This document shows positions 1-8,160 of a stretch of 64,000 bases of DNA, piece by piece. The notes under the pieces were generated by a model. The model saw only the letters and a list, made by a program, of their open reading frames with translations, searched no databases and was not told the DNA's origin. Position numbers and translations under genes: made by a program. The stretch lies in contig NZ_JALKCV010000014.1 in NCBI RefSeq assembly GCF_023634065.1, positions 1-64,000 of the forward strand. Reading direction: 5' to 3'. Position 1 is the stretch's first letter. The number at the start of each line of letters is the position of its first letter. This DNA is from Microbulbifer litoralis. GTDB taxonomy: Bacteria > Pseudomonadota > Gammaproteobacteria > Pseudomonadales > Cellvibrionaceae.

Positions 1-63
1 CGCCTTGATCTGAACACTTTGGCTGTGCTCCTTAGTCACCAAACTTTCCGCATGGACCACTAG
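1..63. repeat. 164-bp MITE-like element, partial copy
   Basis: This is one end of a 164-bp dispersed element that has full copies at 13315-13478, 42665-42828 and 54291-54454. It runs from the conserved core (ATCAAGGCG on the other strand) to the terminal CATGGACCACTAG and is nearly identical to the end of the 54291 copy. The rest lies outside the window. It stops 8 bases before the stop codon of the HAF-repeat gene, so it was probably inserted just downstream of that gene. Confidence 0.85.
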
Positions 64-71
64 TGCAAGAT

Positions 72-1328
72 TTAGAATGGATCTATGAAAACATGCTGAT
101 GTCCAGTGGGAACCTGACTGGTTCCAATGACATTTCCATTATCGCTGATATCGACCGCCATGCTGTTAGGGCCACCGAGAGTGCCGATATCAAACAGACC
201 ACCAAAGCCGTTCCAGTGAAAAGCCCGTTGTGTCCCGTCGTCAAATTTCATGTTTCCGATAATGATCGGTACGGCGCCGCCTGACAAGTCGACTGCGGTG
301 CTGCTTAATCCTCCAGGAAGGACGCCTATGTCGAGAAATGCGTTGCTGGTAGGGTTCCAGATAAAGGCGTGATCAAATCCATTAGAAGTGAGAAAAGTAC
401 CGGTAACGAGGTCACCGGAGATGGCTGCCACACTACTCCGGATTGTGCCGCTGGGGATGTCAGATGCCACTGATTGCGGGGTGGTAGAACCGTTAGGCCA
501 GAATACTGCCTGGGATTCATCGTTCGAATCTGTACAGTTTCCGATAATTTCACCTCTGTTATTGATACTAATGGCATCGCAGTTTCCGGTAGGAATCAGT
601 GTATCCAGCACATTGACGGCATAATTCCCGAGGCCGTTTCTTCGCCAGAAAACCGCCATTGATTGCATCACATCGGGGTTGTCGGTGATGTTGCAAGTGC
701 CTGCGACCACCGGCCCATTGCTGGTGGAAATGGTGTCATTCAGGGCAACTGCTTCACAGTTGATCGAATTTAGCCCTCCGGAAGCCAGGGGATCTACCGA
801 AGGGAGCAATTCTGGCGTCAGCTGGCCGCCTGGCCAGACTACTGGCCTCGCGTTGCCATTGGCATTGACACTGGTTCCGATGATCCAGCCATGGAAATTA
901 ATGGGGCCGCCAGTAGCTGCGACGTCGGGAAGTAAGCCGAGCAACCCGGGTAGGGCTTCAAGGACTTGACGCGTACCGCTGGATTGCCAGCGTACAGCGC
1001 GAACTTCGCCACTGCCGCCGGTACATTGTCCGGAAACAACGTCATTGTTATTTATATTCAGTGATCGGCAGGACTTTCCCGATATTGTCGGAACTTTCTC
1101 GATTGGTTGTCCGGAGAGTTTCCGGATGCCGAATGTCCGGCCTTGAGAGTCTTCGCAGTTTGCAATTACGGTTTTATTATTATTGATGCCAATACCTTCG
1201 CAGTTTAACCCGCCCGGTAGAACTCCAATGTCGGTTAGTGAAGACTGCGCGTGCGAAACCGTTGAGGAGGCGGCGTTGGCTAGGCAGAGCAATGAGATAA
1301 AAAACGCTGTTTTTTTAGTTGGTTTCAT
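72..1328 (-). CDS. Secreted HAF-repeat protein
   Basis: 418 residues. Residues 1-27 form a Sec signal peptide ending SHA-Q. The remainder is a run of about six degenerate 45-60 residue repeats of the extracellular HAF type: blocks such as LTDIGVLPGG, INN(N/R)G-type turns and a closing AVFW, AFHW or HVFI. Cysteine pairs (NCE..., NC(T/I)) recur in the first repeats. HAF repeats are thought to form extracellular beta-propeller-like folds, but no enzymatic role is known and I see no catalytic motif. The start is preceded by CGGAAAATT. It is the last gene of the minus-strand run from the quorum-sensing genes, and a truncated relative lies at 2019-2228, so this gene was duplicated locally. Function unknown; probably exported or surface-attached. 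Confidence 0.75.
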   Translation of the reverse strand: MKPTKKTAFFISLLCLANAASSTVSHAQSSLTDIGVLPGGLNCEGIGINNNKTVIANCEDSQGRTFGIRKLSGQPIEKVPTISGKSCRSLNINNNDVVSGQCTGGSGEVRAVRWQSSGTRQVLEALPGLLGLLPDVAATGGPINFHGWIIGTSVNANGNARPVVWPGGQLTPELLPSVDPLASGGLNSINCEAVALNDTISTSNGPVVAGTCNITDNPDVMQSMAVFWRRNGLGNYAVNVLDTLIPTGNCDAISINNRGEIIGNCTDSNDESQAVFWPNGSTTPQSVASDIPSGTIRSSVAAISGDLVTGTFLTSNGFDHAFIWNPTSNAFLDIGVLPGGLSSTAVDLSGGAVPIIIGNMKFDDGTQRAFHWNGFGGLFDIGTLGGPNSMAVDISDNGNVIGTSQVPTGHQHVFIDPF

Positions 1329-1441
1329 AATTTTCCGGGGTTGATTTATAATCGTGGTTGTTTTGAGCCGATAAGTTGCCTGTTCGTTGGGTTCGGAAGT
1401 TGTTCCTTTGATTTTCGTTGAAAGATTTATAAGTCAGCGGC

Positions 1442-1948
1442 TTACAATCTTGTAACTGTAAAAGTGCCTGTACTGAATGAATCGCTGATACCGCTTCCGA
1501 GGCACTGTACCAAGTCTAATGTTGGGTTGATAAAAGTCTCCAGTACATTAGACCCTTGATAGCGCCCATCTATGATCGTCGCGTTGATGGTGCCGATCCT
1601 TTGACCAGCAATTGTCTGTATCGTGATATCGTTCTCTGTCCAGCTGTAGGTAGAGTAACTTCCATCGGTCCAGTTTATGGTCTGCTGCCCAGAGTCACTG
1701 TCGAACAATGAGAGGCAGCTTCGGTTGTCGACGATAGATGCAGAGGCTGTCCCGCTATCAACATTTCCTAGCGCACAAGAATAGTTCGTGGTCCAGGATA
1801 CAGTGACAGCGAACTCTTGAAGTTTAAGCGGTGGGCTATACGAAGTTGTTCCTTGAGATGTGCATTGTAAGAGGTTGTTGTTTTGAGATAGTGCTGTTCC
1901 AGAAAGGGTGAATATTATTAAAAAAAATAGAAATTGATTCTTAAGCAT
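1442..1948 (-). CDS. Small secreted four-cysteine family protein (copy 1)
   Basis: 168 residues. I chose the ATG at 1948 because an AAAGGA ribosome site lies just upstream and the protein then begins with a typical signal peptide (residues 1-21, SGTALS). The mature part has the signature shared by six proteins here: a first Cys at residue 29 followed by a YSPPL motif, a second Cys, an RSC with the third Cys, an NWTDGS turn, a G-x-Y-x-G-S motif and a fourth Cys followed by a GSGI segment. It is closest to the 2528-3034 protein, with which it can be aligned end to end without large gaps, so the two are a recent duplication. The fold is probably an all-beta domain with two disulfides (inference). 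No known family is recognised. An upstream extension of the frame to 2176 exists but runs through the remnant of a HAF gene and is unlikely to be translated. Confidence 0.75.
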   Translation of the reverse strand: MLKNQFLFFLIIFTLSGTALSQNNNLLQCTSQGTTSYSPPLKLQEFAVTVSWTTNYSCALGNVDSGTASASIVDNRSCLSLFDSDSGQQTINWTDGSYSTYSWTENDITIQTIAGQRIGTINATIIDGRYQGSNVLETFINPTLDLVQCLGSGISDSFSTGTFTVTRL

Positions 1949-2018
1949 TTTAGTTCCTTTCTCTTTATCTATGAAGTGCCTTGCTGTGTTGAGTCTAAAT
2001 TCGATCTGAATTGTCTTT

Positions 2019-2228
2019 CTAAAGTAAAAAATAGAAGGATCTGTCAGTTTTTTCTTTGCTTTCAATAACAGTTTCACTACGATCAATGCCAATCTCTTTG
2101 CAATTGACCAAGGAGGGTAGAAAACCAATGTTGGTCCATGAGGATTTCGTGTGTAAAATCGTTGATAAGACGCCACTGGTTAGGAATGTTAGCCAGGTTA
2201 GAAACGTGTTCTTTGTGCTCGATTGCAT
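2019..2228 (-). pseudogene. Truncated N-terminus of a HAF-repeat gene
   Basis: A 69-codon frame whose product aligns with the first ~68 residues of the HAF protein at 72-1328. Both have a K-TAFF/K-NTFL signal peptide, then SS(L/W)T(D/N)IG(V/F)LP, then LVNCKEIGID against LNCEGIGIN, then ETVIE against KTVIA. After that the homology stops and the frame ends. The rest of the protein is missing, replaced by the upstream region of the small secreted gene at 1442-1948. It is a decayed duplicate rather than a working gene, although the signal peptide is still recognisable. Confidence 0.8.
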
Positions 2229-2321
2229 GAAATTTCCTGAAATTCATTAGTTAAAATTTCTTGGGTCGGAGCATGATATTTTTTAATTCTAAAATTTATT
2301 TATTGATTATTTATAAAGGAT

Positions 2322-2504
2322 CTCATAATTGTATTGGCAGTTGTCCAGAATCCTTTTAACAAGCGGCAAGCCCTGTATTCATCTCCTTGAGCCGTCATTT
2401 CGGACTCGATCCGGAATCCAGGGCGACGGAACCTTTTCGCTGGATCCCGGATCGAGTTCGGAATGACGACTGCGACGGGTGGTTTTGGTCAAAACAATTT
2501 TGAG
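2322..2504 (-). repeat. 183-bp MITE-like element, copy A
   Basis: One of three elements of exactly 183 bp (others 7159-7341 and 42833-43015); this copy is inverted relative to the other two. The ends form an imperfect terminal inverted repeat of the form CTCA(A/T)AATTGT-NNN-GAC. The centre is a long hairpin built on GTCATTCCGGACTCGATCC, the common REP-like palindrome of proteobacteria. It has no coding capacity, so movement would need a transposase encoded elsewhere. Confidence 0.85.
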
Positions 2505-2527
2505 GAAACTGATAAGGTGGATTTGAC

Positions 2528-3034
2528 TTAGGTGTCAGTGATTGTAAGCGTACCGGTGCCGGATGACCCGCTGATGCCACTTCCGAGGCATTGTGCCAGA
2601 TCTAGTGTTGAGTTGATAAAGATCTCAAGTACGTTGGATCCTTGATGTAGTCCGTCTACAATCGTTGCGTTTATAGTGCCGACTCTCTGTCCGGCAACTG
2701 TCTGTATCGTGATGTCATTTTCGCTCCAGGTGTAAGTTGAGTGACTTCCGTCATTCCAATTTATTGTCTGTTGCCCTGAAGAGCTGTCGAGTACTGAGAG
2801 GCAGCTTCGGTTGTCAACGATAGAACCAGATGATATTCCGGTTTCGACATCGCCCAGTAGACAAGAGTAGTTCGTTGTCCATGAAACATTGGTCTCGGAT
2901 TCTTGAAGGTTAAGTGGTGGGCTGTAAGATACGGTTCCCTGGGCGGTACATTGTAAAAGATTAGCACTTTGGGAAACTACTGTTCCAGGAAGGCTAAATA
3001 TTATTAAAAAAAGTAGAAATTTATTCTTTATCAT
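2528..3034 (-). CDS. Small secreted four-cysteine family protein (copy 2)
   Basis: 168 residues, starting with a signal peptide (residues 1-21, PGTVVS). The mature domain repeats the family signature: LLQC then YSPPL, a second Cys in NYSC, the RSC motif, NWNDGS, a G-x-H-x-G-S version of the G-x-(F/Y)-x-G motif, and a last Cys followed by GSGI. It aligns over its whole length with copy 1 at 1442-1948, and a 183-bp mobile element and a HAF gene remnant lie between the two, so the block was probably duplicated and then rearranged. The translation start has only a weak ribosome site (AAGGTGCCAA). Likely exported to the periplasm or medium. Function unknown. Confidence 0.75.
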   Translation of the reverse strand: MIKNKFLLFLIIFSLPGTVVSQSANLLQCTAQGTVSYSPPLNLQESETNVSWTTNYSCLLGDVETGISSGSIVDNRSCLSVLDSSSGQQTINWNDGSHSTYTWSENDITIQTVAGQRVGTINATIVDGLHQGSNVLEIFINSTLDLAQCLGSGISGSSGTGTLTITDT

Positions 3035-3105
3035 TTGGCACCTTGATATCTTGTCTTTAATTTGATTCGGGTTATTAAGCTGTATTTAATGAGGTTTTAT
3101 ATTCA

Positions 3106-3140
3106 AAGTAAGTAACAGAGCTGGGATCTGTTACTTACTT
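3106..3140 (-). terminator. Strong hairpin after copy 3, possible terminator
   Basis: A perfect 14-bp stem (AAGTAAGTAACAGA with its complement) and a 7-base loop lies 27 bases beyond the stop codon of the gene at 3167-3718. On the minus strand it is followed by TTTGAATATAAA, which is only a weak U-tract, so it could instead stabilise the 3' end of the message. Confidence 0.5.
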
Positions 3141-3166
3141 ATCTAGTGGGTAGTGGTTCTCTTGCC

Positions 3167-3718
3167 TCAGAGCAGAACGTTGAAAGTTACTGGGCCGTTG
3201 AGCGATGTGAGGCCATCTTCTGTATTACAGGCATTGATGTCTCCTACAAGGTTCATGGTATCGGTTGTTACCGATCCAAGAAATTTGCCTTGGGTAATAC
3301 TTCCCTGGCCAACCAGTGTCAATTGCCCGCCTGAGTAGGTTACCGTGTAGTTGACAGTTTCCTCGCTCGTTTCACCGGTGTTCCAAGTCGTGTCTACCAC
3401 CAGGGAGCCGCCGTTGAGAAGATCATTGCAGCTTCTGGAAAGCGTAGCTTCAAGGCTTCTTGCCGCAGATATAATCGTCGGATTGCTGATGGATACGCAT
3501 ATCAGGTTGGCCTGCAGTTCAATATCTACATTTTGTTGTTCATAAGTGAGCCCTGGCGAGTACGAGAGGGTTTGCAGACCAGTACAGGTGACTTGGGTCG
3601 GCAGAACCTGCGCTCTTACGTCTGCTGGAGAGAAGGTGAGCAGCAGCGCAGATGCCATTAATCCGGGTATAAGCATGAAAGCGCAGGCTCTATTCACGAT
3701 CGTCTTGAGGATGTCCAT
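3167..3718 (-). CDS. Small secreted four-cysteine family protein (copy 3)
   Basis: 183 residues with the start at 3718, chosen because GGAGA lies 8-9 bases upstream and an N-terminal signal peptide follows (about residues 1-37, ending DVRA). The mature part carries the family pattern: VTCTG, YSPGLT, a second Cys, RSCNDL, WNTGE, G-K-F-L-G, then the last Cys in NACNTEDGL, ending in a GPVTF strand. This subtype (TWNTGE...GKFLGS...DGLTSL-GP) is shared with the proteins at 7438-7962 and 13639-14169 and with the remnant at 7977-8160. It lies 63 bases downstream of copy 4 on the same strand and may be cotranscribed with it. Function unknown. Confidence 0.75.
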   Translation of the reverse strand: MDILKTIVNRACAFMLIPGLMASALLLTFSPADVRAQVLPTQVTCTGLQTLSYSPGLTYEQQNVDIELQANLICVSISNPTIISAARSLEATLSRSCNDLLNGGSLVVDTTWNTGETSEETVNYTVTYSGGQLTLVGQGSITQGKFLGSVTTDTMNLVGDINACNTEDGLTSLNGPVTFNVLL

Positions 3719-3781
3719 GGAAGGTCTCCGGGTTGGGTAGGAAATTCCGGCTTGGGAAACCGGGCTTTGAAAATTTTCCAT

Positions 3782-4321
3782 TTAGAAAGTGCCAGTAAGC
3801 GTGAGCAGAGAGGTCCCGCTGGACTGGCTTACGCCGCTGCCAGCGCAGGCAGTCAGGTTAAGCTCCGGGTGGAGGACGGTCGAAACAGCGGTGGTATCCA
3901 ACACGCCAGGCAGGGATGACAGGCCGAAACCGCCCGTAACAGTGCCCGCAGAGGTAATATTAACGTTACCATTCACCCGTGTGACTGTGGTCAGATTCCA
4001 CTGGACATCGGTGTAGCTGCCGTCGGCCCAGTTGAAAGTGTTGGTGTGTTGGGGGATAGCATACAGGTCGGTACAGGAGAACTCAGCCTGCGCAGTGAAG
4101 GTATAGTTGCCGGGGACTTTCCCCTCGTATCCGGGGCAGCTGGTGGCTTCGACAGTAAATTCTACGGTATGTAACTCGGATGTATTGGTTACCGCAGGGT
4201 CATAGGTCACTGTCGACGAGCCGGTGCAGGTTACGACATCCAGAACCTGGGCACTGGCAGTGGATGAGAGTAGGAAAGCCGTGGTTGCAATAGCGATGAT
4301 AGAGAGAAGGGTTTTCATCAT
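3782..4321 (-). CDS. Small secreted four-cysteine family protein (copy 4)
   Basis: 179 residues. A clear signal peptide ends SSTASA-Q near residue 24. The body shows the family landmarks: VTCTG, YDPAVT, a second Cys in the SCPG turn, a third in FSCTDL, NWADGS, a glycine-rich strand and a final Cys in LTACAGSGV. It looks intermediate between copies 1/2 (GSG after the last Cys) and copies 3/5/6 (CTG at the first Cys). The start has GGAGACCAATG just upstream. It is the gene nearest to the luxI gene on its downstream side, separated by a 471-base gap. Function unknown; probably exported. Confidence 0.75.
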   Translation of the reverse strand: MMKTLLSIIAIATTAFLLSSTASAQVLDVVTCTGSSTVTYDPAVTNTSELHTVEFTVEATSCPGYEGKVPGNYTFTAQAEFSCTDLYAIPQHTNTFNWADGSYTDVQWNLTTVTRVNGNVNITSAGTVTGGFGLSSLPGVLDTTAVSTVLHPELNLTACAGSGVSQSSGTSLLTLTGTF

Positions 4322-4792
4322 TGGTCTCCTTTCGATGGTTTATTAGGTGGATTTCATGGTCCACAGTCTTCACTGGATCGGAAAGGTAAACTTATATCGC
4401 TGTGCCAACTTGATAGCTTTGAGTTTGCCTTGACTTTTATGGATCTAAGGTTCCCTTTCTCGATGTGATCAATGAATATTCATGCTTACAGTTTATTTAC
4501 ACTGCGCCAGTGACCCGAATCTTTCGGGTGCATACTTTCCAGGAATGAGTGTTGCAATGTAAAATGAATAAGATTCTGCCTCCCTGAGTATTCCGTGTAT
4601 TATCAATTCAATTTTATTGAGTGCCTGCCTCTTATTGCTTGATAATTAGAATGTAGTTATATGAGATCTTTTACCTGTTGAGTCAGGTGTAAGACTGTAC
4701 GGTTTTTATCTGTGTTACTACCTGCGATATTTGACAGCTCCTATGGTTTCTTATGTTACTAGGAGAGCGAAATTCTGGTATCTATTGGATGA
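4322..4792. other. Intergenic region with an ACCTG/CAGGT dyad
   Basis: AT-rich, no coding frame I would support. At 4673-4688 there is a perfect inverted repeat ACCTG-N6-CAGGT. Its arms resemble lux-box arms but the spacing is shorter than usual. It lies about 350 bases upstream of the secreted-protein gene at 3782-4321 and just past luxI, so it could be an operator or part of the luxI transcript end. Otherwise nothing recognised. Confidence 0.35.
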
Positions 4793-5545
4793 CTAAGAAT
4801 TAATCAATGTGGTTTGGTGTCCGGATTGGTCTTTGCCTAGGCATCTGGATTCCCGGCAGCCCAGAAGGTCTTTCATGCACAGTTCTACTGTATGGTAGAG
4901 TTCGCCTTGCCGATTCACGGTAGCCTGCCACGCCATGGATCTTCCATAGTGTGGTGTAGTTCCAGAGAATATTTTCCTTTCTATTTTGTTTTGTATTGGC
5001 AGTCGAAATGCGATACTCATTACTTTTCCAAATTTCTTTGGTGGTGTAAATCGATCGACCTGGAATCCAAGCTTCAAGAGCATACGTTCTACGGGAATAG
5101 TGGTAACGCCCACAATTTCGTGCAGATTTTGCCGCCTGGCCTGACACCATAGCGCTCGAAGCATTGCCGTCGAAAGCGGGCCAAAACCAAATTGGGATCT
5201 GGGGCCTTCCGGCGCGACAGCGAACCGGCTTACTTCCCATGCCGCTAAATTTTTGGGGGCGCTGCTCTCACCCAGGAGTGATGTAAAAACATCACTCAGC
5301 ATATAGGGTCCGGTGCTCGGCAACATTCGCCAGCAACCGATTGCTAAGTTGGGGTTGGTCGAGTCGTAGGCAATCAGGTAAACAGGATTCAGCTTGTCGT
5401 AGATATCGTATTCCTTGCCAGAGTATGACTGGATGCTCCAGTTGAGTCTCTCTCCAAAAACGGAATTCCTCAGGCGAAACATACTGTCCAGCATTGGATG
5501 ACTCAATATACCGGATCGCGCTGGAGCAACCAGAATTTTAAGCAT
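4793..5545 (-). CDS. luxI: LuxI-family acyl-homoserine-lactone synthase
   Basis: 250 residues. It would make an N-acyl-homoserine lactone from S-adenosylmethionine and an acyl carrier, as LuxI enzymes do. The conserved residues are in place and correctly spaced: R26, F30, W36, D47, D50, R73 in a CWRMLPSTGPYML segment, F87, E104 and R107 in WEVSRFAV. I start at the ATG at 5545, which has an AGGGAGGAG ribosome site immediately before it; the alternative ATG at 5572 has none. The C-terminal ~50 residues beyond the core are longer than in many LuxI proteins. It lies 370 bases downstream of the LuxR gene on the same strand and is surrounded by the small secreted protein family. The acyl chain cannot be predicted from sequence. 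Confidence 0.93.
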   Translation of the reverse strand: MLKILVAPARSGILSHPMLDSMFRLRNSVFGERLNWSIQSYSGKEYDIYDKLNPVYLIAYDSTNPNLAIGCWRMLPSTGPYMLSDVFTSLLGESSAPKNLAAWEVSRFAVAPEGPRSQFGFGPLSTAMLRALWCQARRQNLHEIVGVTTIPVERMLLKLGFQVDRFTPPKKFGKVMSIAFRLPIQNKIERKIFSGTTPHYGRSMAWQATVNRQGELYHTVELCMKDLLGCRESRCLGKDQSGHQTTLINS

Positions 5546-5677
5546 CTCCTCCCTCCCCTCATCTGTGGACATATTGATGTAGCGCTCAATACCTCATAGC
5601 AGATCCAGCCACTTTTTCTGATGTGGTGTTAGTATTTACAGCTGACTTTCCAGCAATATTTGAATGATTTGACAAGG

Positions 5678-5697
5678 TCCTGTAATTTTTTACGGGT
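5678..5697 (-). promoter_or_regulatory. Candidate lux box upstream of luxI
   Basis: The 20-base dyad TCCTGTAATTTTTTACGGGT has arms CCTGTA and TACGGGT that match the arms of the classical lux box ACCTGTA...TACAGGT with one mismatch in each arm region. It lies about 140 bases upstream of the luxI start, inside the luxR-luxI gap, where autoinduction sites are normally found. The distance to a promoter cannot be fixed by eye. Confidence 0.5.
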
Positions 5698-5914
5698 GCC
5701 TGGAAGGTCAACCCTGAAGTTTCGGGTTATCCTGGATAGGGGGTTAAAACGGAGGAGGTGGGGAGGTGAGGAGAGACTATTGGTGCGTGGATGCTCGGTT
5801 TGTAGGTTTCTATCTTGCTAGATAATGAAATTTATTTAATTTAATGATATTCTTCCTCTTTGAATACTGATTGTTTTTTTGAGTCAGGTTTTCTTTTCAT
5901 GGAAATGGGTTGCT

Positions 5915-6643
5915 CTACAGGATGATCAACCCCCTGGAAACAGCGTGTGCTACTGCGGATTGTCTAGAAGCGACCCCCAGTTTTCTACCAGCATTTCCCA
6001 GGTGAAAATTGACAGTGCGTTCTGTAATTTTAAGAAGTTTTCCAATCTCCCAACTACTTTTCCCAATAGCCGCCCAGGTAAGGCACTCCTGTTCACGCGG
6101 AGTTAGCTGTCGATCTGAAGATTCCTGGTCTCCATCAAGGATCGTGATAATCTTTTCATGGACCATGCTACCCATCAGCATCATACAGGGAGCCAGTTCA
6201 GAGACATCTCTTTCCGAAACGAAATGGTCCAGTGCCACGGAGAAAAGCCCACGATATTTTCCGGGGCCATGTAGTGGAAAGGTGATGCCTCTCAAGAGCC
6301 GAAATTGCCTGGCTTCATTAAAGAACTCTCGAATTTTACCCGGTTTTCGGATTTGACCAGTCGGCGGCCATATATAGGGCGTTACACGTTCACGGCAATG
6401 CTGTATGGTGGGGTCGACATGGATATAGTCACTCTCGAAGTAATGTTGTATCCAGTCGTCGGGATAGTTTCCGAATACAAAGGGCGACTTTGTCAGCGGG
6501 GATGGGGGGAAACCCTGTGCGTAGATCCAGTATCTAAATCCATTCCTTCGGATCCAGATGGAAATTTCCTTGTATAAAGCTTCTTTGGAAAAGGAGTCTG
6601 AAAATTCAGTAAATACTGAAAGGCATTTAGGCGGATTATTCAT
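5915..6643 (-). CDS. luxR: LuxR-family AHL-responsive transcriptional regulator
   Basis: 242 residues. The N-terminal autoinducer-binding domain (about residues 15-165) contains the residues that contact acyl-homoserine lactones, with nearly the same spacing as in TraR: W64, Y68, D77-P78, W92 and G119. The C-terminal LuxR/FixJ helix-turn-helix spans about residues 178-242, with LTPREQECL and TVNFHLGNAGRKLG. With the adjacent luxI it forms a complete quorum-sensing pair; having the synthase downstream on the same strand is a common arrangement. Its targets may include luxI and the neighbouring secreted proteins (inference). Confidence 0.93.
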   Translation of the reverse strand: MNNPPKCLSVFTEFSDSFSKEALYKEISIWIRRNGFRYWIYAQGFPPSPLTKSPFVFGNYPDDWIQHYFESDYIHVDPTIQHCRERVTPYIWPPTGQIRKPGKIREFFNEARQFRLLRGITFPLHGPGKYRGLFSVALDHFVSERDVSELAPCMMLMGSMVHEKIITILDGDQESSDRQLTPREQECLTWAAIGKSSWEIGKLLKITERTVNFHLGNAGRKLGVASRQSAVAHAVSRGLIIL

Positions 6644-7158
6644 ATTCTATACACGATTATTTGGCATTAAATTTCATGTCATTTTTGTTTCTTAAAGTTT
6701 TCTGTGTTTCTGTAACTTATCATGTTTTTATTGCGCTTCAGGAAAGTCTACATTGAATTGTGCGCCTTAATATTATTTTTGCCAGATAGGTCTATTTTCG
6801 GCACGTTTTGATGCGACAGTGATTGGTTCCAACTGAAGAGTCCAGGGTATTTTGTTTTTTAATTATTTCCAGTTGGAATGTTATTGATTAGTATAATAAT
6901 ACCCAGCCAATACCGACGCTTCAGCAGTGCCCGTTCAGACTTGGAGCCAGAAAGTCTTGCAGTTATTCCCGGGTGTCAAGAGGTCGTACAGGTCGGGTAA
7001 AGAACCGTCTTGTTGGGAGATTTGCGATGACCCCCACGTTTATCCGAGCCTGATTGAAGGTTTCTGCTGGTTTCCAGCGCCACCAGTCCACGGCCTCCAG
7101 TACAGAGCCAAGACGGATATTCCAGTAGATGTGAATTTTTAATATAGTTATTAGTTGT
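6644..7158. other. Intergenic region, nothing recognised
   Basis: AT-rich region upstream of luxR. Short open frames on both strands around 6927-7200 show no recognisable domain, no signal peptide and no convincing ribosome sites. A few hundred bases next to a mobile element at 7159 may be remnant DNA. Confidence 0.4.
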
Positions 7159-7341
7159 CTCAATATTGTTTTGGCCCAAACCACTCATCGCAGTCGTCAT
7201 TCCGGACTCGATCCGGGATCCAGCGAAGAGACCCGATCGCCCTGAATTCAGGATCGAGTCCGTAATGACGAATCAAGGAAGTGAATACAGGGTTCTCCGG
7301 CTGTTAAAATGATCCTGGATAACTGTCGATACAATTATGAG
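7159..7341 (+). repeat. 183-bp MITE-like element, copy B
   Basis: Exactly 183 bp from CTCAATATTGT to ACAATTATGAG, with the same internal hairpin (GACTCGATCCGGGATCCAG and its partner) and the same inner tracts (GAATACAGGG, CTGGATAACTG) as the copies at 2322-2504 and 42833-43015. No open reading frame. Confidence 0.88.
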
Positions 7342-7437
7342 GCTTTTTATAAATACTGGTATTGACAGGTTTTTAGTAGTTAATTGTAAAAAATTTGTAG
7401 TAGAAAACGGATATCGTTTGAGGTCCGTTTTTATCAG

Positions 7438-7962
7438 TCAAATCGAAGTTATTTGCATCTGGACAGGTCCATATAGTGTTTCAACGCCATCATTAAGACA
7501 TGCTACTGGGTTGAGGTTCAGCAATGTGATTTCCTGGAGCATTGTGCTTCCGGAAAACTTGCCTGAGATTATCTCCCCATCAAGAATAATAATGACGTTA
7601 CCCAGGGGCCTCTGGGCAACAACGGTGGAGAAAGTGAAATCACTGGTTTCCCCGGTGTTCCAGGTAACTTGGGCGGACCCTGTTGATCCACCGCTGAGGC
7701 AGCTGAGGCCTCCCGCACCGGACCATTCGATAACTGCGGATGTGATTTCCGGATCGCTACCAGATAGGCAGGTGGAGAAGTCGCTGGTGGCAACAAATTC
7801 AGTATATTGCTCGGTAAGGGTCAGCCCTGGAGTGTAATTGGCAACCTCTGTACCAGTACAAATCGCCTCGACTGTTTGTGCGTTCGAGTGACTAGTTGTA
7901 AAAACAGTAAGCGCGAAGACGAATAGTATTGAATGAAAACGATATTCTGGTTTACTGAACAT
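7438..7962 (-). CDS. Small secreted four-cysteine family protein (copy 5)
   Basis: 174 residues. A signal peptide ends HSNA-Q near residue 28. Family landmarks: AICTG, YTPGLT, a second Cys in STCLSG, a third in LSCLSG, WNTGE, then SGKFSGS and a last Cys in VACLNDGV, ending with a YGPVQM strand. It belongs to the same subtype as copies 3 and 6. AAGGG precedes the start by about 9 bases. Directly upstream (7977-8160) lie the last ~60 codons of another member in the same orientation, so this gene stands in a former tandem array. It is upstream of luxR and on the same strand. Function unknown. Confidence 0.75.
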   Translation of the reverse strand: MFSKPEYRFHSILFVFALTVFTTSHSNAQTVEAICTGTEVANYTPGLTLTEQYTEFVATSDFSTCLSGSDPEITSAVIEWSGAGGLSCLSGGSTGSAQVTWNTGETSDFTFSTVVAQRPLGNVIIILDGEIISGKFSGSTMLQEITLLNLNPVACLNDGVETLYGPVQMQITSI

Positions 7963-7976
7963 GGTATTTTCCCTTA

Positions 7977-8160
7977 TTACAATAAAGACGTTACTGTCAA
8001 TGTGGCTGGTCCGCCAGCGCTCGATACACCTTCAGCGGTGTTGCAGCCATTGCGGTCTGTCTGCAGAAGAGTCAGTGTGCGGACCCCTGTTCCTCCAGAA
8101 AGTCGCCCTGTCGGCCTCTGCGTAATATCGCTGATTGTCTGGGCAAAGCCCTGTTTTGTG
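7977..8160 (-). pseudogene. C-terminal remnant of a seventh secreted-family gene
   Basis: On the minus strand a frame ending at a TAA (7977-7979) encodes TQRPTGRLSGGTGVRT, then LTLLQTDRNGCNTAEG, then VSSAGGPATLTVTSLL. This matches the family C-terminus: G-(K/R)-(F/L)-x-G-(S/G), then the last Cys as ACNTEDG in copy 3, then (T/S)S(L/A)-GP. The frame stays open back to about 8215 but without a start codon, signal peptide or the first three cysteines. The 5' two thirds have therefore been lost. It is too short for a normal gene call and is easy to miss. Confidence 0.8.

Noticed and set aside
6927-7200. Several short ORFs on both strands upstream of luxR
   Set aside because: No domain, no signal peptide, no ribosome site; overlapping in conflicting frames next to a mobile element.
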